From: Polaromonas sp. YR568
Lineage (GTDB): Bacteria > Pseudomonadota > Gammaproteobacteria > Burkholderiales > Burkholderiaceae_C
NCBI RefSeq assembly: GCF_900116715.1
Contig: NZ_FPBM01000014.1
Span: 1 to 60,851 of the forward strand
DNA length: 60,851 bases
Reading direction: 5' to 3'
Below the pieces are notes generated by a model. That model did no database searches, was not told where the DNA came from, and was given only the letters and a program-made list of their open reading frames with translations. Below, in pieces: positions 32,098-40,958 of this stretch. Position 1 is the first letter of the stretch, and every line of letters starts with the position of its first letter. The translations under genes were made by a program, and so were the position numbers.

Positions 32098-32373
32098 TCA
32101 CTGGCTTGAACCAAACCTCAGCGCCGACCTAGCGCGCGCCCGTTCGGCCTCAACCTCCCGGTTGCGAGGCTCGGCATTCGTCACCAGTGAGCGAATCAAA
32201 ACGCGAGCTGAGGCCGCAACTTCTTCCACTGCGCGGTCAAACGCAGCCTCGTTGGCTTTGGACGGTACGTTAAATCCGCTGAGCTTTCTGATGAACTGCA
32301 GTGAAGCGTCACGGATTTCCAGTTCTGTGGCGGGCGGCTCAAAGTTGAACAAGGTCTTGATGTTGCGGCACAT
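32098..32373 (-). CDS. DUF2277 protein
   Basis: 91 residues from ATG 32373 (MCRNIKTLFNFEPPATELEIRDASLQFIRKLSGFNVPSKANE), the family's diagnostic N-terminus. Small, helical, widespread in bacteria and of unknown function. It converges with cysA. Confidence 0.9.
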   Translation of the reverse strand: MCRNIKTLFNFEPPATELEIRDASLQFIRKLSGFNVPSKANEAAFDRAVEEVAASARVLIRSLVTNAEPRNREVEAERARARSALRFGSSQ

Positions 32374-32476
32374 GGCGGCTCCTTGAGGCAAAAGGCTTTG
32401 CGATGGCAATGCCGCTGACGGCGGCGGACTCTGCATTTTGCCGTCAGCCGCAGCCCCTCGCTTACCCGGCGCCTGA

Positions 32477-32884
32477 TCAAGCCGGCTTGATTACCACCGA
32501 CTCTGCCGATGCCGTGAAGGGCCCGTGGTACACGGCCTCGATGTTGTTTCCGTCCGGGTCCAGCACAAAGGCGGCGTAGTAGCCGGGGTGGTATTTGCGC
32601 TCGCCCGGCGCGCCGTTGTCGGTGCCGCCGGCGGCCAGGGCGGCTTCGTAAAAGGCTTTGACCTCTGCGTGATCTTTGGCCCGGAAGGCCAGGTGGACGT
32701 GCGAAGTGGGGCCGTCGGCCTGGTCTATCCACAACTCGTCGGCTGAAAAATAGCCCTCGTCTTCAATGATGGCCTGCGTCTTGTTCAGCGATTGCAGCAC
32801 GGCGCGGTAAAAGCGCTTGCTGGCCGCCAGGTCGTGGGCCCGTAGATGAATGTGGTCGACCAGACGGCCGCGGTGTATTTCCAT
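32477..32884 (-). CDS. VOC-family (glyoxalase/bleomycin-resistance fold) protein
   Basis: 135 residues in one vicinal-oxygen-chelate repeat pair: VDHIHLRAHDLAASKRFYRAVLQSL at the start, HVHLAFRAKDHAEVKAFYEAALAAGG in the middle and YYAAFVLDPDGNNIEAVYHGP at the end. Metal ligands would be His/Glu in these strands. The substrate is unknown; members include dioxygenases, glyoxalases and resistance proteins. Confidence 0.87.
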   Translation of the reverse strand: MEIHRGRLVDHIHLRAHDLAASKRFYRAVLQSLNKTQAIIEDEGYFSADELWIDQADGPTSHVHLAFRAKDHAEVKAFYEAALAAGGTDNGAPGERKYHPGYYAAFVLDPDGNNIEAVYHGPFTASAESVVIKPA

Positions 32885-33098
32885 GACATCTCCTTGGTGT
32901 GGTGCCTGAAATTTACGCGCGCTGATTCACCGCGCCTGTAGGACAAATGCGGGCAAGACGCCCTGAAACCCGGCAGCAAAAAGACAAAGATTGGCCCTGA
33001 TTTTGTTGACCGAAGGAACTTATGCCGGTCCAGACTCACGAACCATCGGACAATTCACAATCACGTTCACGCCAATTCAGAAAAAAAGAGGGTTCCTG

Positions 33099-33605
33099 AT
33101 GCTTTTGACGTATTTCGATGCCATGCCGCGCCGTGTGCTGGCTTTGGTGGCTGTTGCCTGTGTGGCCATGCTGGCGTTTGGCCTGTATTTGCAGCATGTG
33201 GTCGGCCTGGAGCCTTGCCCCATGTGCATCGTGCAGCGTTACGCCCTCGTGCTGGTGGCGGTGGTGGCCGGCATCACGGCCATCGCAAAGAGCCGGGGGA
33301 CGCTGATGGTGGGCTCTGGCCTGATGGTGCTGCTGGCCGGTTTTGGCGCTTTTGTGGCAGCCCGCCAAAGCTTTCTGCAGTGGTATCCGCCTGAAATCGC
33401 TTCTTGCGGGCGCGACTTCTACGGAATGATCGAAACCTTTCCGCTCAAACGCGCCATTCCCATGATCTTCAAGGGCAGCGGCGACTGCACCAAGATTGAC
33501 TGGACCTTCCTGGGCGGCTCCATCGCCAACTGGTCTTTCCTGTGCTTTGTGGCGATTGCGGCCGTGGGCCTGTTGCTGGTGGCCCGCCTGGCGCGCAAGC
33601 GGTAA
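33099..33605 (+). CDS. dsbB: Disulfide bond formation protein DsbB
   Basis: 168 residues from ATG 33099, four membrane helices. The quinone-proximal pair is Cys40-x-x-Cys43 (EPCPMCIVQRY) and the DsbA-facing pair is in IASCGRDF and GSGDCTKIDW. It reoxidises DsbA in the periplasm and passes electrons to ubiquinone. Confidence 0.94.
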   Translation: MLLTYFDAMPRRVLALVAVACVAMLAFGLYLQHVVGLEPCPMCIVQRYALVLVAVVAGITAIAKSRGTLMVGSGLMVLLAGFGAFVAARQSFLQWYPPEIASCGRDFYGMIETFPLKRAIPMIFKGSGDCTKIDWTFLGGSIANWSFLCFVAIAAVGLLLVARLARKR

Positions 33606-33627
33606 AACCTGCGCGCCTTTTTGCGGG

Positions 33628-34389
33628 TCAGGCGATCGTCAGGCCGCCGTCCAGGATGAATTCACTGCCGACGGCGTAGGTGGATTCATCGGATGCCAGA
33701 AACACCACGGCCTTGGCAATTTCCACCGGCAAACCAAAGCGGTGCGCCGGCGTCAACGCGATGAGCCCGTCTTTCATTTGCTGCAATGCTTCGTCAGGCA
33801 GACCCAGCTTGCCGTAGATGGGCGTGGTGACGGTGCCAGGGCTCACGGTGTTGACCCGTATGCCCCTGCCGATCAGCTCACCCGACAGCGTTTTGGCCAG
33901 CGAAATCATGCCGGCTTTGGTCATGGAGTAGACGCTGGAGGCAGGCACGCCCAGATGCGCGTTCACTGAGGCATTCAGGATGATGGAGGCCGGGTTGGCA
34001 AAAGTGCCCAGCAAAGCCTGCAGCAAAAAGAAGGGCCCTTTGAGGTTGACGGCCAGGGAGCGGTCAAACGCCGCTTCGTCCCAGGCATCCAGCGGCATGA
34101 AGACGCCAATGCCCGCGTTGAGAAAAGCCACATCGAGCTGGCCAAAAGAGTCCTCCACCAGTTGAGCGAGTTTTTTCTGCTCGGCCAGATTGCCTGCGTC
34201 GGTTTTTGAAAAGATTAAGAAGAGGGCGTCGCTGCCGAGTTGCCGGCGCGCTTCGTCCAGTGATTCTTCGCTGGATCCGGTCACCATGACCCTGGCGCCT
34301 TCGGCCAAAAACTGTTTGGCCGTTTCAAGGCCAATGCCTGAGGTGCCGCCTGTAATCAGCGCGCGTTTGTTATGCAATCTGTTAGTCAT
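33628..34389 (-). CDS. Short-chain dehydrogenase/reductase
   Basis: 253 residues from ATG 34389 (MTNRLHNKRALITGGTSGIGLE). Classical SDR: nucleotide-binding TGGTSGIG, NAG in AFLNAGIGV, catalytic Ser region ILNASVN, YxxxK motif (YSMTKAG) and the downstream substrate loop. The residues after the first beta-alpha unit (GSSEESLDEA) suggest NADP as much as NAD. Physiological substrate unknown. Confidence 0.9.
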   Translation of the reverse strand: MTNRLHNKRALITGGTSGIGLETAKQFLAEGARVMVTGSSEESLDEARRQLGSDALFLIFSKTDAGNLAEQKKLAQLVEDSFGQLDVAFLNAGIGVFMPLDAWDEAAFDRSLAVNLKGPFFLLQALLGTFANPASIILNASVNAHLGVPASSVYSMTKAGMISLAKTLSGELIGRGIRVNTVSPGTVTTPIYGKLGLPDEALQQMKDGLIALTPAHRFGLPVEIAKAVVFLASDESTYAVGSEFILDGGLTIA

Positions 34390-34526
34390 CAAATGTCCTG
34401 GAATGAGGTGGCAAGCACCGGTCTTCCAAGAGTAGGCCTGGCCGCTGCCCAGCGCACGCCGGTTCCGGACATGCGTTTCTGGCGCGCAGGTACCTGATTT
34501 CTGCGGGGCCTTCCGGTTTTATGGGT

Positions 34527-34787
34527 TTACGGCTTTGCGCGCCAGACCATGTTCATATAAACGTCGCCTTTGTGAAGCTCGGCCAGCATCTGCGCCAGCC
34601 GCTTGTCGCGTGTGGCGGGCAGCTTGGCCCGGGTGATCCAGCCGATGTAGTCGTTCTGCTGATAAGGCGGGCGGGCGTCATAAGCCGCTTTCAGTTTTTG
34701 GGATGCCAGCGCGTCCTGGATGAAGCCGGGCATGGCGTAGCGTTCACGCTTCGTGCCGGAAGGTTTTTGGGCAGGTGTCTCGCTCAC
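34527..34787 (-). CDS. YdeI/OmpD-associated-type small protein
   Basis: 86 residues from GTG 34787. RYAMPGFIQDALASQKLKAAYDARPPYQQNDYIGWITRAK followed by ATRDKRLAQMLAELHKGDVYMNM is the pattern of the bacteriocin-protection YdeI/OmpD-associated C-terminal domain. It probably stands alone; the function is poorly defined. Confidence 0.75.
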   Translation of the reverse strand: MSETPAQKPSGTKRERYAMPGFIQDALASQKLKAAYDARPPYQQNDYIGWITRAKLPATRDKRLAQMLAELHKGDVYMNMVWRAKP

Positions 34788-34845
34788 ATGGGCTCCTGTT
34801 TTGGTCGGTTATTTACCCTGCTTGCCAAGGTTTGAATCAGCAATA

Positions 34846-34865
34846 TACTGTACATAAATACAGTA
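34846..34865. promoter_or_regulatory. LexA (SOS) box upstream of imuA
   Basis: TACTGTACATAAATACAGTA contains CTGT-N8-ACAG with flanking TA...TA, a perfect match to the gamma/betaproteobacterial LexA consensus. It lies 26-45 bp before the imuA start, so it should repress the imuA-imuB-dnaE2 cassette until DNA damage. Confidence 0.92.
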
Positions 34866-34890
34866 TTTATCCAGATTTGAACTTGTTCCC

Positions 34891-35703
34891 ATGCTTTCGT
34901 CAACTGCCATCGACCGCGCCTTGCCGGACCTCGCCAACGTATGGCGCGCCGGTGAACTGGGCAGCGCCAGCCTGCAAACGGTGGCCACGGGTTATCCGGC
35001 GCTTGACGGCGTTTTGCCGGGTGGCGGCTGGCCACGCGGCGCATTGATTGAAGTGCTTCAGCCGCAAGCTGGCGTGCATGAATGGGGCCTGATTGCATCG
35101 GCCCTGGCAGCCTTGCAGGCAGAGGCGCCGGCGCAGCTGACCGTGCTGACAGGCACGCCGTACCTGCCTTTTGGCTCAGCGCTGGGCGCCCGCCGGCTCA
35201 ACATGGGGCGCATGCTCAGCATTCACGGCAAACCGGGTGACGCGCCCTCGCTGCTCTGGGCCACGCGTGAGGCCTTGCAATGCCAGGATGTGCACTGCGT
35301 GCTGGCCTGGTTGCCGGATGCGCGCAGCGCGCATCTGCGCCGCCTGCAGATCGCCGCCCATGCGCACAACAAGCTGCTGTTTGTCTTCAGGCCATTGCGG
35401 GCGCAGCATGAGTCGTCACCCGCGCCACTGCGCCTGCTGGTTGAAGGGGCGGTGAATGAGGCCGGCAACTTGCGGGTCGATGTGCTCAAGCGCCGCGGCC
35501 CGCCCCTGGCGGCGCCCTTGCTGCTCGACACCCGGCCGGCCCGGCTGTCAGCCTTGCTGGCCGCCAGCCGTGAGAGGGCGCGGCAAAAACGCGAGGAGTT
35601 CGCCCCCGCGCTGCTGCCTTCGCTGGTTTCGCTTCCTGTCACTTCACCCCAGAGCCCCATCCATGCGTTGCTGGATCGCATTGCGCATCTCGATCACCAC
35701 TGA
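34891..35703 (+). CDS. imuA: ImuA, RecA-like component of the SOS mutasome
   Basis: 270 residues. The N-terminal LPDLANVWRAGELGSASLQTVATGYPALDGVLPGGGWPRGALIEVL is the ImuA signature, a RecA-like core with a degenerate Walker A. It supports ImuB and DnaE2 in translesion synthesis. First gene of the cassette, and it overlaps imuB by 41 bp. Confidence 0.9.
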   Translation: MLSSTAIDRALPDLANVWRAGELGSASLQTVATGYPALDGVLPGGGWPRGALIEVLQPQAGVHEWGLIASALAALQAEAPAQLTVLTGTPYLPFGSALGARRLNMGRMLSIHGKPGDAPSLLWATREALQCQDVHCVLAWLPDARSAHLRRLQIAAHAHNKLLFVFRPLRAQHESSPAPLRLLVEGAVNEAGNLRVDVLKRRGPPLAAPLLLDTRPARLSALLAASRERARQKREEFAPALLPSLVSLPVTSPQSPIHALLDRIAHLDHH

Positions 35704-37144
35704 GGCGGCGCAGCCTTGGGCGCAAGACGCCGCGGCGGTGCAGCAGGTGGTGGCCAGCATGGCGCTGGGCTTCACGCCGCGCGTGGCGGTGGTCGATGAA
35801 GCGGTGCTGATGGACGTGACGGGCAGCCTGCGCCTGTTTGGCGGGCTGGCGCGGCTGATGCAGTTGCTGGAGCAGCGGGTGAACCAGTTTTTTGAGTCAA
35901 ATCAGGCTGTAGCCCAGATAGGGCGAGCGCAAGGCGCTACATCTTTGATAGCGCTGGGCCGGCTTCGGCTGCAAGAAGGGCCGGCCGGCACGGCGAAAAA
36001 ACGCGTGGCTGACCTCCCCATGCACACCTTGAGCGCCGCCCGCCCGCACCTGGGCGTGCTGGAGCGCATAGGCTGCCGCAACTGGGACGACCTGCTGCGC
36101 CTGCCGCGCGACGGCATGGCCCGGCGCTTTGGCGCCGAGCTGCTGGAGGCGCTGGACCGCGCACGCGGCAGCGCACCTGACGACTACGAATGGCTGCTGC
36201 TGCCTGAACACTTTGAGGAAAAGCTGGAGCTCAACGCGCTGGTGACGCACGCGCCCGCGCTCATGGCGGGCGTTGAGCGCCTGCTGGTCAAGCTGCACGC
36301 CTGGCTGCTGGGGCGCCAGAGCGGGCTGTGCGCCCTGAAAATCATCTGGCACCTGGACCCGCGCCGCGATGTTCCGCCCACGGGCGAGCTGGAGATCCGC
36401 ACCGCCCAGCCCGCGCAAGACCTGCGCCATGTGGCGCGCCTGATCGCCGAGCACCTGGCGCAGCAAAAGCTCCCGGCGCCCGTGCACAGCCTGAGCCTGC
36501 AGTCGCTGGCGACTGAGCTGCTGGCCGATTCAGCGGCGGCCACCGGCAGCCTGCTGATGGAGGCGCGGCAGCAGGGCGACAGCGCGGTGGAGCTGGTCGA
36601 GCGCCTGAGCGCCAGGCTGGGTGATGCGCAGGTACAGGCCTGGCAGCCTTGCGCGGACCACCGGCCTGAGCACATGCAACGCTGGGTCAACGCCAGAAGC
36701 GCTATTAAATCGATAGTGGCTTACGCTCATCTACAAAGGGCTGCAGGCCGAAAGAACAGTAAAAAAGGGTTGAAAAAGGGCATCGAAAGCCAGCTGAACA
36801 GCCCTGCATTCGCCAAAGCCGACGACCTGTACCCCAGCTGGCTGCTGCCCGAGCCGCTGCGCCTGGCGACTGAAGGCCACAGGCCGGTCTACCAGGGCAA
36901 GCTGACGCGGATGGCCGGGCCGCAGCGGCTGGAGGCCACCGGCTGGCTGGCGCCCAGCGAAGGCGCGCACCAGATGCACGCTGAACGCCAGACGCCGCCC
37001 ACAATGCGCGACTACTACATCTACCGCAGCGAGCAGGGCAGCCTGCTCTGGATTTACAGCGTGCGGCTGGCTTTGCTCGCGCCGGAGGGCCAGGCCATGC
37101 CGCAGCAGCGGCATTACTGGTATTTGCACGGTTTTTTTGCCTGA
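35663..37144 (+). CDS. imuB: ImuB, inactive Y-family polymerase-like scaffold
   Basis: 493 residues from ATG 35663 (MRCWIALRISI), inside the imuA 3' end; longer frames start in imuA coding sequence and are not plausible. Y-family fold: FTPRVAVVDEAVLMDVTGSLRLFGGLARL, the helix-hairpin-helix RIGCRNWDDLLRLPRDGMARRFG, and the little finger/C-terminal part up to YLHGFFA. The catalytic Asp-x-Asp of DinB-type enzymes is missing, as expected for ImuB, which bridges the beta clamp and DnaE2. Two copies of the dispersed 58-bp repeat lie within the gene (residues ~79-98 and ~346-365) and add low-conservation inserts without breaking the frame. Confidence 0.9.
   Translation: MRCWIALRISITTEAAQPWAQDAAAVQQVVASMALGFTPRVAVVDEAVLMDVTGSLRLFGGLARLMQLLEQRVNQFFESNQAVAQIGRAQGATSLIALGRLRLQEGPAGTAKKRVADLPMHTLSAARPHLGVLERIGCRNWDDLLRLPRDGMARRFGAELLEALDRARGSAPDDYEWLLLPEHFEEKLELNALVTHAPALMAGVERLLVKLHAWLLGRQSGLCALKIIWHLDPRRDVPPTGELEIRTAQPAQDLRHVARLIAEHLAQQKLPAPVHSLSLQSLATELLADSAAATGSLLMEARQQGDSAVELVERLSARLGDAQVQAWQPCADHRPEHMQRWVNARSAIKSIVAYAHLQRAAGRKNSKKGLKKGIESQLNSPAFAKADDLYPSWLLPEPLRLATEGHRPVYQGKLTRMAGPQRLEATGWLAPSEGAHQMHAERQTPPTMRDYYIYRSEQGSLLWIYSVRLALLAPEGQAMPQQRHYWYLHGFFA
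35897..35954 (+). repeat. Dispersed ~58-bp repeat, copy inside imuB (1)
   Basis: TCAAATCAGGCTGTAG, then twelve variable bases, GAGCGCAAGGCGCT, eight variable bases and GATAGCGC. It aligns without gaps to the hrpA copy and is read in the same frame (SNQAV...GRAQ). Confidence 0.75.
36699..36756 (-). repeat. Dispersed ~58-bp repeat, copy inside imuB (2), inverted
   Basis: On the + strand GCGCTATTAAA...GGCTTACGC...AAAGGGCTGCAGGCC; the order of blocks is that of the intergenic copy at 20116. Its orientation is opposite to the first imuB copy. Confidence 0.65.
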
Positions 37145-37153
37145 GCCGCCGCC

Positions 37154-40100
37154 ATGCTGCCCGATGACCTGTCAGAAACCCTCCGGCTGCCCGACTATGC
37201 GGAGCTGCACGCGTTGAGCAACTTCAGCTTCCAGCGCGGCGCCTCGCATGCGCAGGAACTGGTGGAGCGAGCGGCCGAGCTGGGTTACCGCGCCGCTGCC
37301 ATTACCGACGAGTGTTCGGTGGCCGGTGTGGTGCGCGCGCATGAGGCAGCCAAAAAGACGGGTTTCAAGCTGCTGCCCGGAGCAGAGTTTCTGGTGCAGG
37401 CGCAGAACGGGCATGAAGCCTTTCGCCTGGTGGTCTTGCCGCACAACGCCACAGGCTGGGGCAACCTGTGCGAGTTCATCACCACCGCCCGCCAGGTGGG
37501 CGACACAATTGAAAAGGGCAGCTACCGCGTAGCCCTGGGCGAGACGGATTTTTCGGTGCTGGCGCATTGCGAGGTGCTGCTCTCGCCTTTGCCCGGCGCT
37601 ATCGACAGCGAAGCCCTGTGCGCCCATGCCCAATGGGCTGTCACGCATTTTGGCGGCGCTGCCTGGCTGGCCGTGGAGTTGCTGCAGGGCATGGACGACG
37701 CCTTGCGGCTGGCGCAACTGCGCGAAGTCGGCCGGCGCACTGGCATCGCGCTGGTGGCGGCCGGCAATGTGCTGATGCACATCCGCTCGCGCAAGCCGCT
37801 GCACGATGTGCTGACGGCCATCAAGCTGGGTTGCACCGTGCACGAATGCGGCTTTGAGCTGCAGGCCAATGCCGAGGCGCACATGCGCCACCGCATGAAA
37901 CTGGCCGAGGTCTACCCGCGCGACCTGCTGGGCGCCACGCTGGAGGTGGCCGGCCGCTGCCGCTTCAACCTCGATGAAATCCGCAACCTCTACCGCTACC
38001 CGCAAGAAGACATCGTGCCTGCCGCCGAAACGCCGGCCTTTTGCCTGCGGCGGCTGGCCTGGCAGGGCGCTCAAAAGCGCTACCGGCGCCGCATTCCGCA
38101 CAAGATCCGGCGGCAGGTGAGCAAGGAACTGGCCCTGATCGAGGAACTGGGCTACGAGATGTACTTCATCACGGTGCGTGACATCGTGCGTTTTGCCCGC
38201 AGCGAGAACATTCTTTGCCAGGGCCGCGGCTCGGCGGCCAACTCGGCGGTTTGTTATTGCCTGGAAGTCACGGCCATAGACCCCTCTGAAAGTGACTTGC
38301 TGTTTGAGCGTTTCATCAGCCGTGAACGTCGGGAGCCGCCCGATATCGATGTCGACTTTGAGCACGAGCGGCGTGAAGAGGTCATCCAGTACATCTACGA
38401 AAAATACGGCCATGACCGCGCCGCCATTGCCGCCACCGTGATCAGCTACCGCTCGCGCAGCGCCGTGCGCGATGTGGGCAAGGCCCTGGGCATAGATACC
38501 GCCACGGTGGAGCTTTACGCCAAAGAGCATTTCTGGTTTGACGGCAGCGAGGTGATGGAAGAAAAAATCCGCGAGGCCGAGGTGCAGGCGGATGTCGGGC
38601 CGGTGCTGCAATGGCTGCAGCTGTCGCGCCTGCTGATGGCGGTGTATCCGGAGCCCAAAGACGAGATCGCGGAAACCGGCGACCGCAAGAAACGCGAAAA
38701 AGAGCGCCCGGCTTTTCCGCGCCACCTGAGCCAGCACGTGGGCGGCTTTGTGCTGACGCAAGGCAAGCTGACACGGCTGGTGCCGGTGCAGCCGGCCTCG
38801 ATGGAAGACCGCCGCATCATCCAGTGGGACAAGGACGACCTGGAGGCCATAGGCCTGATGAAGGTGGATGTGCTGGCACTGGGCATGCTGTCGGCCATCA
38901 GGCGCTGCCTGGAGATGGTGAACCGTATCCGGCGGCCCAACATCCCCCTTGAAATGCACACCCTGCCGCTGGAGGAAGAACAAACCTACGACATGATCTG
39001 CGAGGCCGACACTACCGGCGTGTTCCAGATCGAGAGCCGCGCACAGATGTCGATGCTGCCGCGCCTGCGGCCGCGCAACTATTACGACCTGGTGGTGGAA
39101 GTGGCCATCGTGCGGCCCGGGCCCATCCAGGGCGGCATGGTGCACCCCTACCTGAAGGCGCGCGACGTCAAACGCAAGGAGGGCAAGGTCCCTTCCGAAT
39201 ACCCGGCGCTGGACCCTGCACTGGAACGCACCCTGGGCATCCCGATCTTCCAGGAGCAGGTGATGCAGATCGCCATCATCGCGGCCGACTTCACGCCGGG
39301 TGAGGCCGATGGCCTGCGCCGCTCCATGGCCGCCTGGAAGCGCAAGGGCGGTGTCGGCCATTACCACGGCCGGCTGGTCAATGCCATGGTGAAGAACGGC
39401 TATGCGCCGGAGTTCGCCGAGCGCATCTTCAGCCAGATCAGGGGATTTGGTGACTACGGCTTTCCTGAAAGCCACGCCGCCAGTTTTGCCAAGCTGGTGT
39501 ACGTCAGCTGCTGGCTCAAGTGCCACGAGCCCGCGTGCTTTCTGGCAGCGCTGGTCAACTCGCAGCCCATGGGCTTTTACGCCCCCGCACAACTGGTGCA
39601 AGACGCACGCAGGCACGGCGTGGAGGTGAGGGCGGTGGACGTGATGCACAGCGACTGGGATTGCACGCTGGAGCCCGCCGAGAACACGCCATTGCCGCAA
39701 TACCCGGGTATCGAGGAGAACCAGCCTGCCGTTCGCCTGGGTTTGCGCCTGGTGGCAGGCCTGTCTGAAGCGGCGGTGACGCGGCTGGTGCAGGCGAGGG
39801 CAGACGCGCCCTTCACCTCGACTGAAGACCTGGTCTCCCGCGCGCAACTGGGCTCGCAGGAAGTCAACGCCCTGGCCGCGGCCGATGCCTTGCTGCCCCT
39901 GGCCGGCCACCGGCGCCAGCAGGTCTGGGAGGCCTCGGCCATCAAGCCGGCGCCGCTGCTGCTCAAGTCCGTTCCCACGCATGAAACGCCGCTGGCGCTG
40001 CCGGATACGCCTGAAGGCGAGAACATCCTGTTTGACTACAACGCCACGGGCCTGACCCTGCGCCGCCACCCGCTGGCCTTGCTGCGCGAGCGCCTGGCCA

Positions 40101-40456
40101 GGCGCGGCCTGCTGACTGCGAGCGAGCTCAATGCCTTGCCTGATGGGCAGGAGGTCGCCGGCTGCGGCATCGTCACCGTGCGCCAGCAACCGCAAACTGC
40201 CAACGGCACCATCTTTGTGACGCTGGAAGACGAGACCGGCCCGGTCAATGTCATTGTGTGGAAATCATTGCGTGAAGAGCAGCGCGCCGAACTGCTGCAT
40301 TCGCGCCTGCTGGCGGTTCACGGCGTGTGGCAGCGCAGCGAGGAAAGCGGCACGGCCAAAGGCTACGGCGCGGTGCGCAACCTGGTGGCGAGCCGGCTGG
40401 AAGACCTCACGCCGCTGCTGGGGCGGCTGGGTACTTCAAGCCGCGACTTTCATTGA
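37154..40456 (+). CDS. dnaE2: Error-prone DNA polymerase DnaE2 (ImuC)
   Basis: 1100 residues, the shorter C-family polymerase of the SOS mutasome. N-terminal PHP domain (YAELHALSNFSFQRGASHAQELVERAAELGYRAAAITDE), polymerase palm with GRGSAANSAVCYCLEVTAIDP and the catalytic acidic motif PPDIDVDFEHERREE (~395), third acidic region VDVLALGMLSAIRR, helix-hairpin-helix and OB-fold (DGQEVAGCGIVTVRQQPQTANGTIFVTLEDETG) at the C-terminus. It makes translesion insertions with ImuA and ImuB. It begins 9 bp after imuB. Confidence 0.95.
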   Translation: MLPDDLSETLRLPDYAELHALSNFSFQRGASHAQELVERAAELGYRAAAITDECSVAGVVRAHEAAKKTGFKLLPGAEFLVQAQNGHEAFRLVVLPHNATGWGNLCEFITTARQVGDTIEKGSYRVALGETDFSVLAHCEVLLSPLPGAIDSEALCAHAQWAVTHFGGAAWLAVELLQGMDDALRLAQLREVGRRTGIALVAAGNVLMHIRSRKPLHDVLTAIKLGCTVHECGFELQANAEAHMRHRMKLAEVYPRDLLGATLEVAGRCRFNLDEIRNLYRYPQEDIVPAAETPAFCLRRLAWQGAQKRYRRRIPHKIRRQVSKELALIEELGYEMYFITVRDIVRFARSENILCQGRGSAANSAVCYCLEVTAIDPSESDLLFERFISRERREPPDIDVDFEHERREEVIQYIYEKYGHDRAAIAATVISYRSRSAVRDVGKALGIDTATVELYAKEHFWFDGSEVMEEKIREAEVQADVGPVLQWLQLSRLLMAVYPEPKDEIAETGDRKKREKERPAFPRHLSQHVGGFVLTQGKLTRLVPVQPASMEDRRIIQWDKDDLEAIGLMKVDVLALGMLSAIRRCLEMVNRIRRPNIPLEMHTLPLEEEQTYDMICEADTTGVFQIESRAQMSMLPRLRPRNYYDLVVEVAIVRPGPIQGGMVHPYLKARDVKRKEGKVPSEYPALDPALERTLGIPIFQEQVMQIAIIAADFTPGEADGLRRSMAAWKRKGGVGHYHGRLVNAMVKNGYAPEFAERIFSQIRGFGDYGFPESHAASFAKLVYVSCWLKCHEPACFLAALVNSQPMGFYAPAQLVQDARRHGVEVRAVDVMHSDWDCTLEPAENTPLPQYPGIEENQPAVRLGLRLVAGLSEAAVTRLVQARADAPFTSTEDLVSRAQLGSQEVNALAAADALLPLAGHRRQQVWEASAIKPAPLLLKSVPTHETPLALPDTPEGENILFDYNATGLTLRRHPLALLRERLARRGLLTASELNALPDGQEVAGCGIVTVRQQPQTANGTIFVTLEDETGPVNVIVWKSLREEQRAELLHSRLLAVHGVWQRSEESGTAKGYGAVRNLVASRLEDLTPLLGRLGTSSRDFH

Positions 40457-40463
40457 GCGCGGG

Positions 40464-40958
40464 TCAAGCCCGGGCGGTTTGCGGCAGGCGCGCTTCGTCT
40501 GCCTCCGCCGTGCTTTGCTGCATGGCCAGTTCCAGCAGCTTGCTGTAGTTCTCGAGTTTTTTATACAGCAGGCGCACTTCCAGTGCGTTGTGGATGCGCG
40601 TCTTGACTTCGACCAGGTCAAACGGTTTGCTGATGAAGTCCTTGGCGCCGGCCTGCAGGGCGCGCAGCTTGTGGGCAGGCTCCGCAGTCAGCACGATGAC
40701 GGAGAGGTATTTGTCGTGCTTGTCTTCCTTGAGCGCTTCCATCACCTGAAAGCCGTCCATGCCGGGCATTTTGAGGTCAAGCAGGATCAGGTCATAGCGG
40801 TGCTCCGCGTGCAGGGCGGCCACCTCGAGCGGGTTGGTGGTGGATCTGACCTGGGTGTAGCCGGCGCCTGCCAGCAACTGCTCAAGCAACTGCACATTGA
40901 CGGGCTGGTCGTCCACCACCAGGATGCTGCCGTTCAGGATGTCGAATTCGGTGTTCAT
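40464..40958 (-). CDS. Single-domain response regulator
   Basis: 164 residues: a REC domain (~10-130) with SILVVDDQPVN, phosphoacceptor in LILLDLKMPGMDG and the conserved Lys in FISKPFDL, then a helical tail (VRLLYKKLENYSKLLELAM) without DNA-binding domain. It overlaps the upstream hybrid kinase by ATGA, so it is probably its partner, acting through protein contacts. It converges with dnaE2. Confidence 0.9.
   Translation of the reverse strand: MNTEFDILNGSILVVDDQPVNVQLLEQLLAGAGYTQVRSTTNPLEVAALHAEHRYDLILLDLKMPGMDGFQVMEALKEDKHDKYLSVIVLTAEPAHKLRALQAGAKDFISKPFDLVEVKTRIHNALEVRLLYKKLENYSKLLELAMQQSTAEADEARLPQTARA

Noticed and set aside
37172..40195. A 1007-codon open frame antisense to dnaE2
   Set aside because: It is a GC-rich shadow: dnaE2 has complete family motifs throughout, and the antisense translation is His/Gln/Val-rich with no domain.
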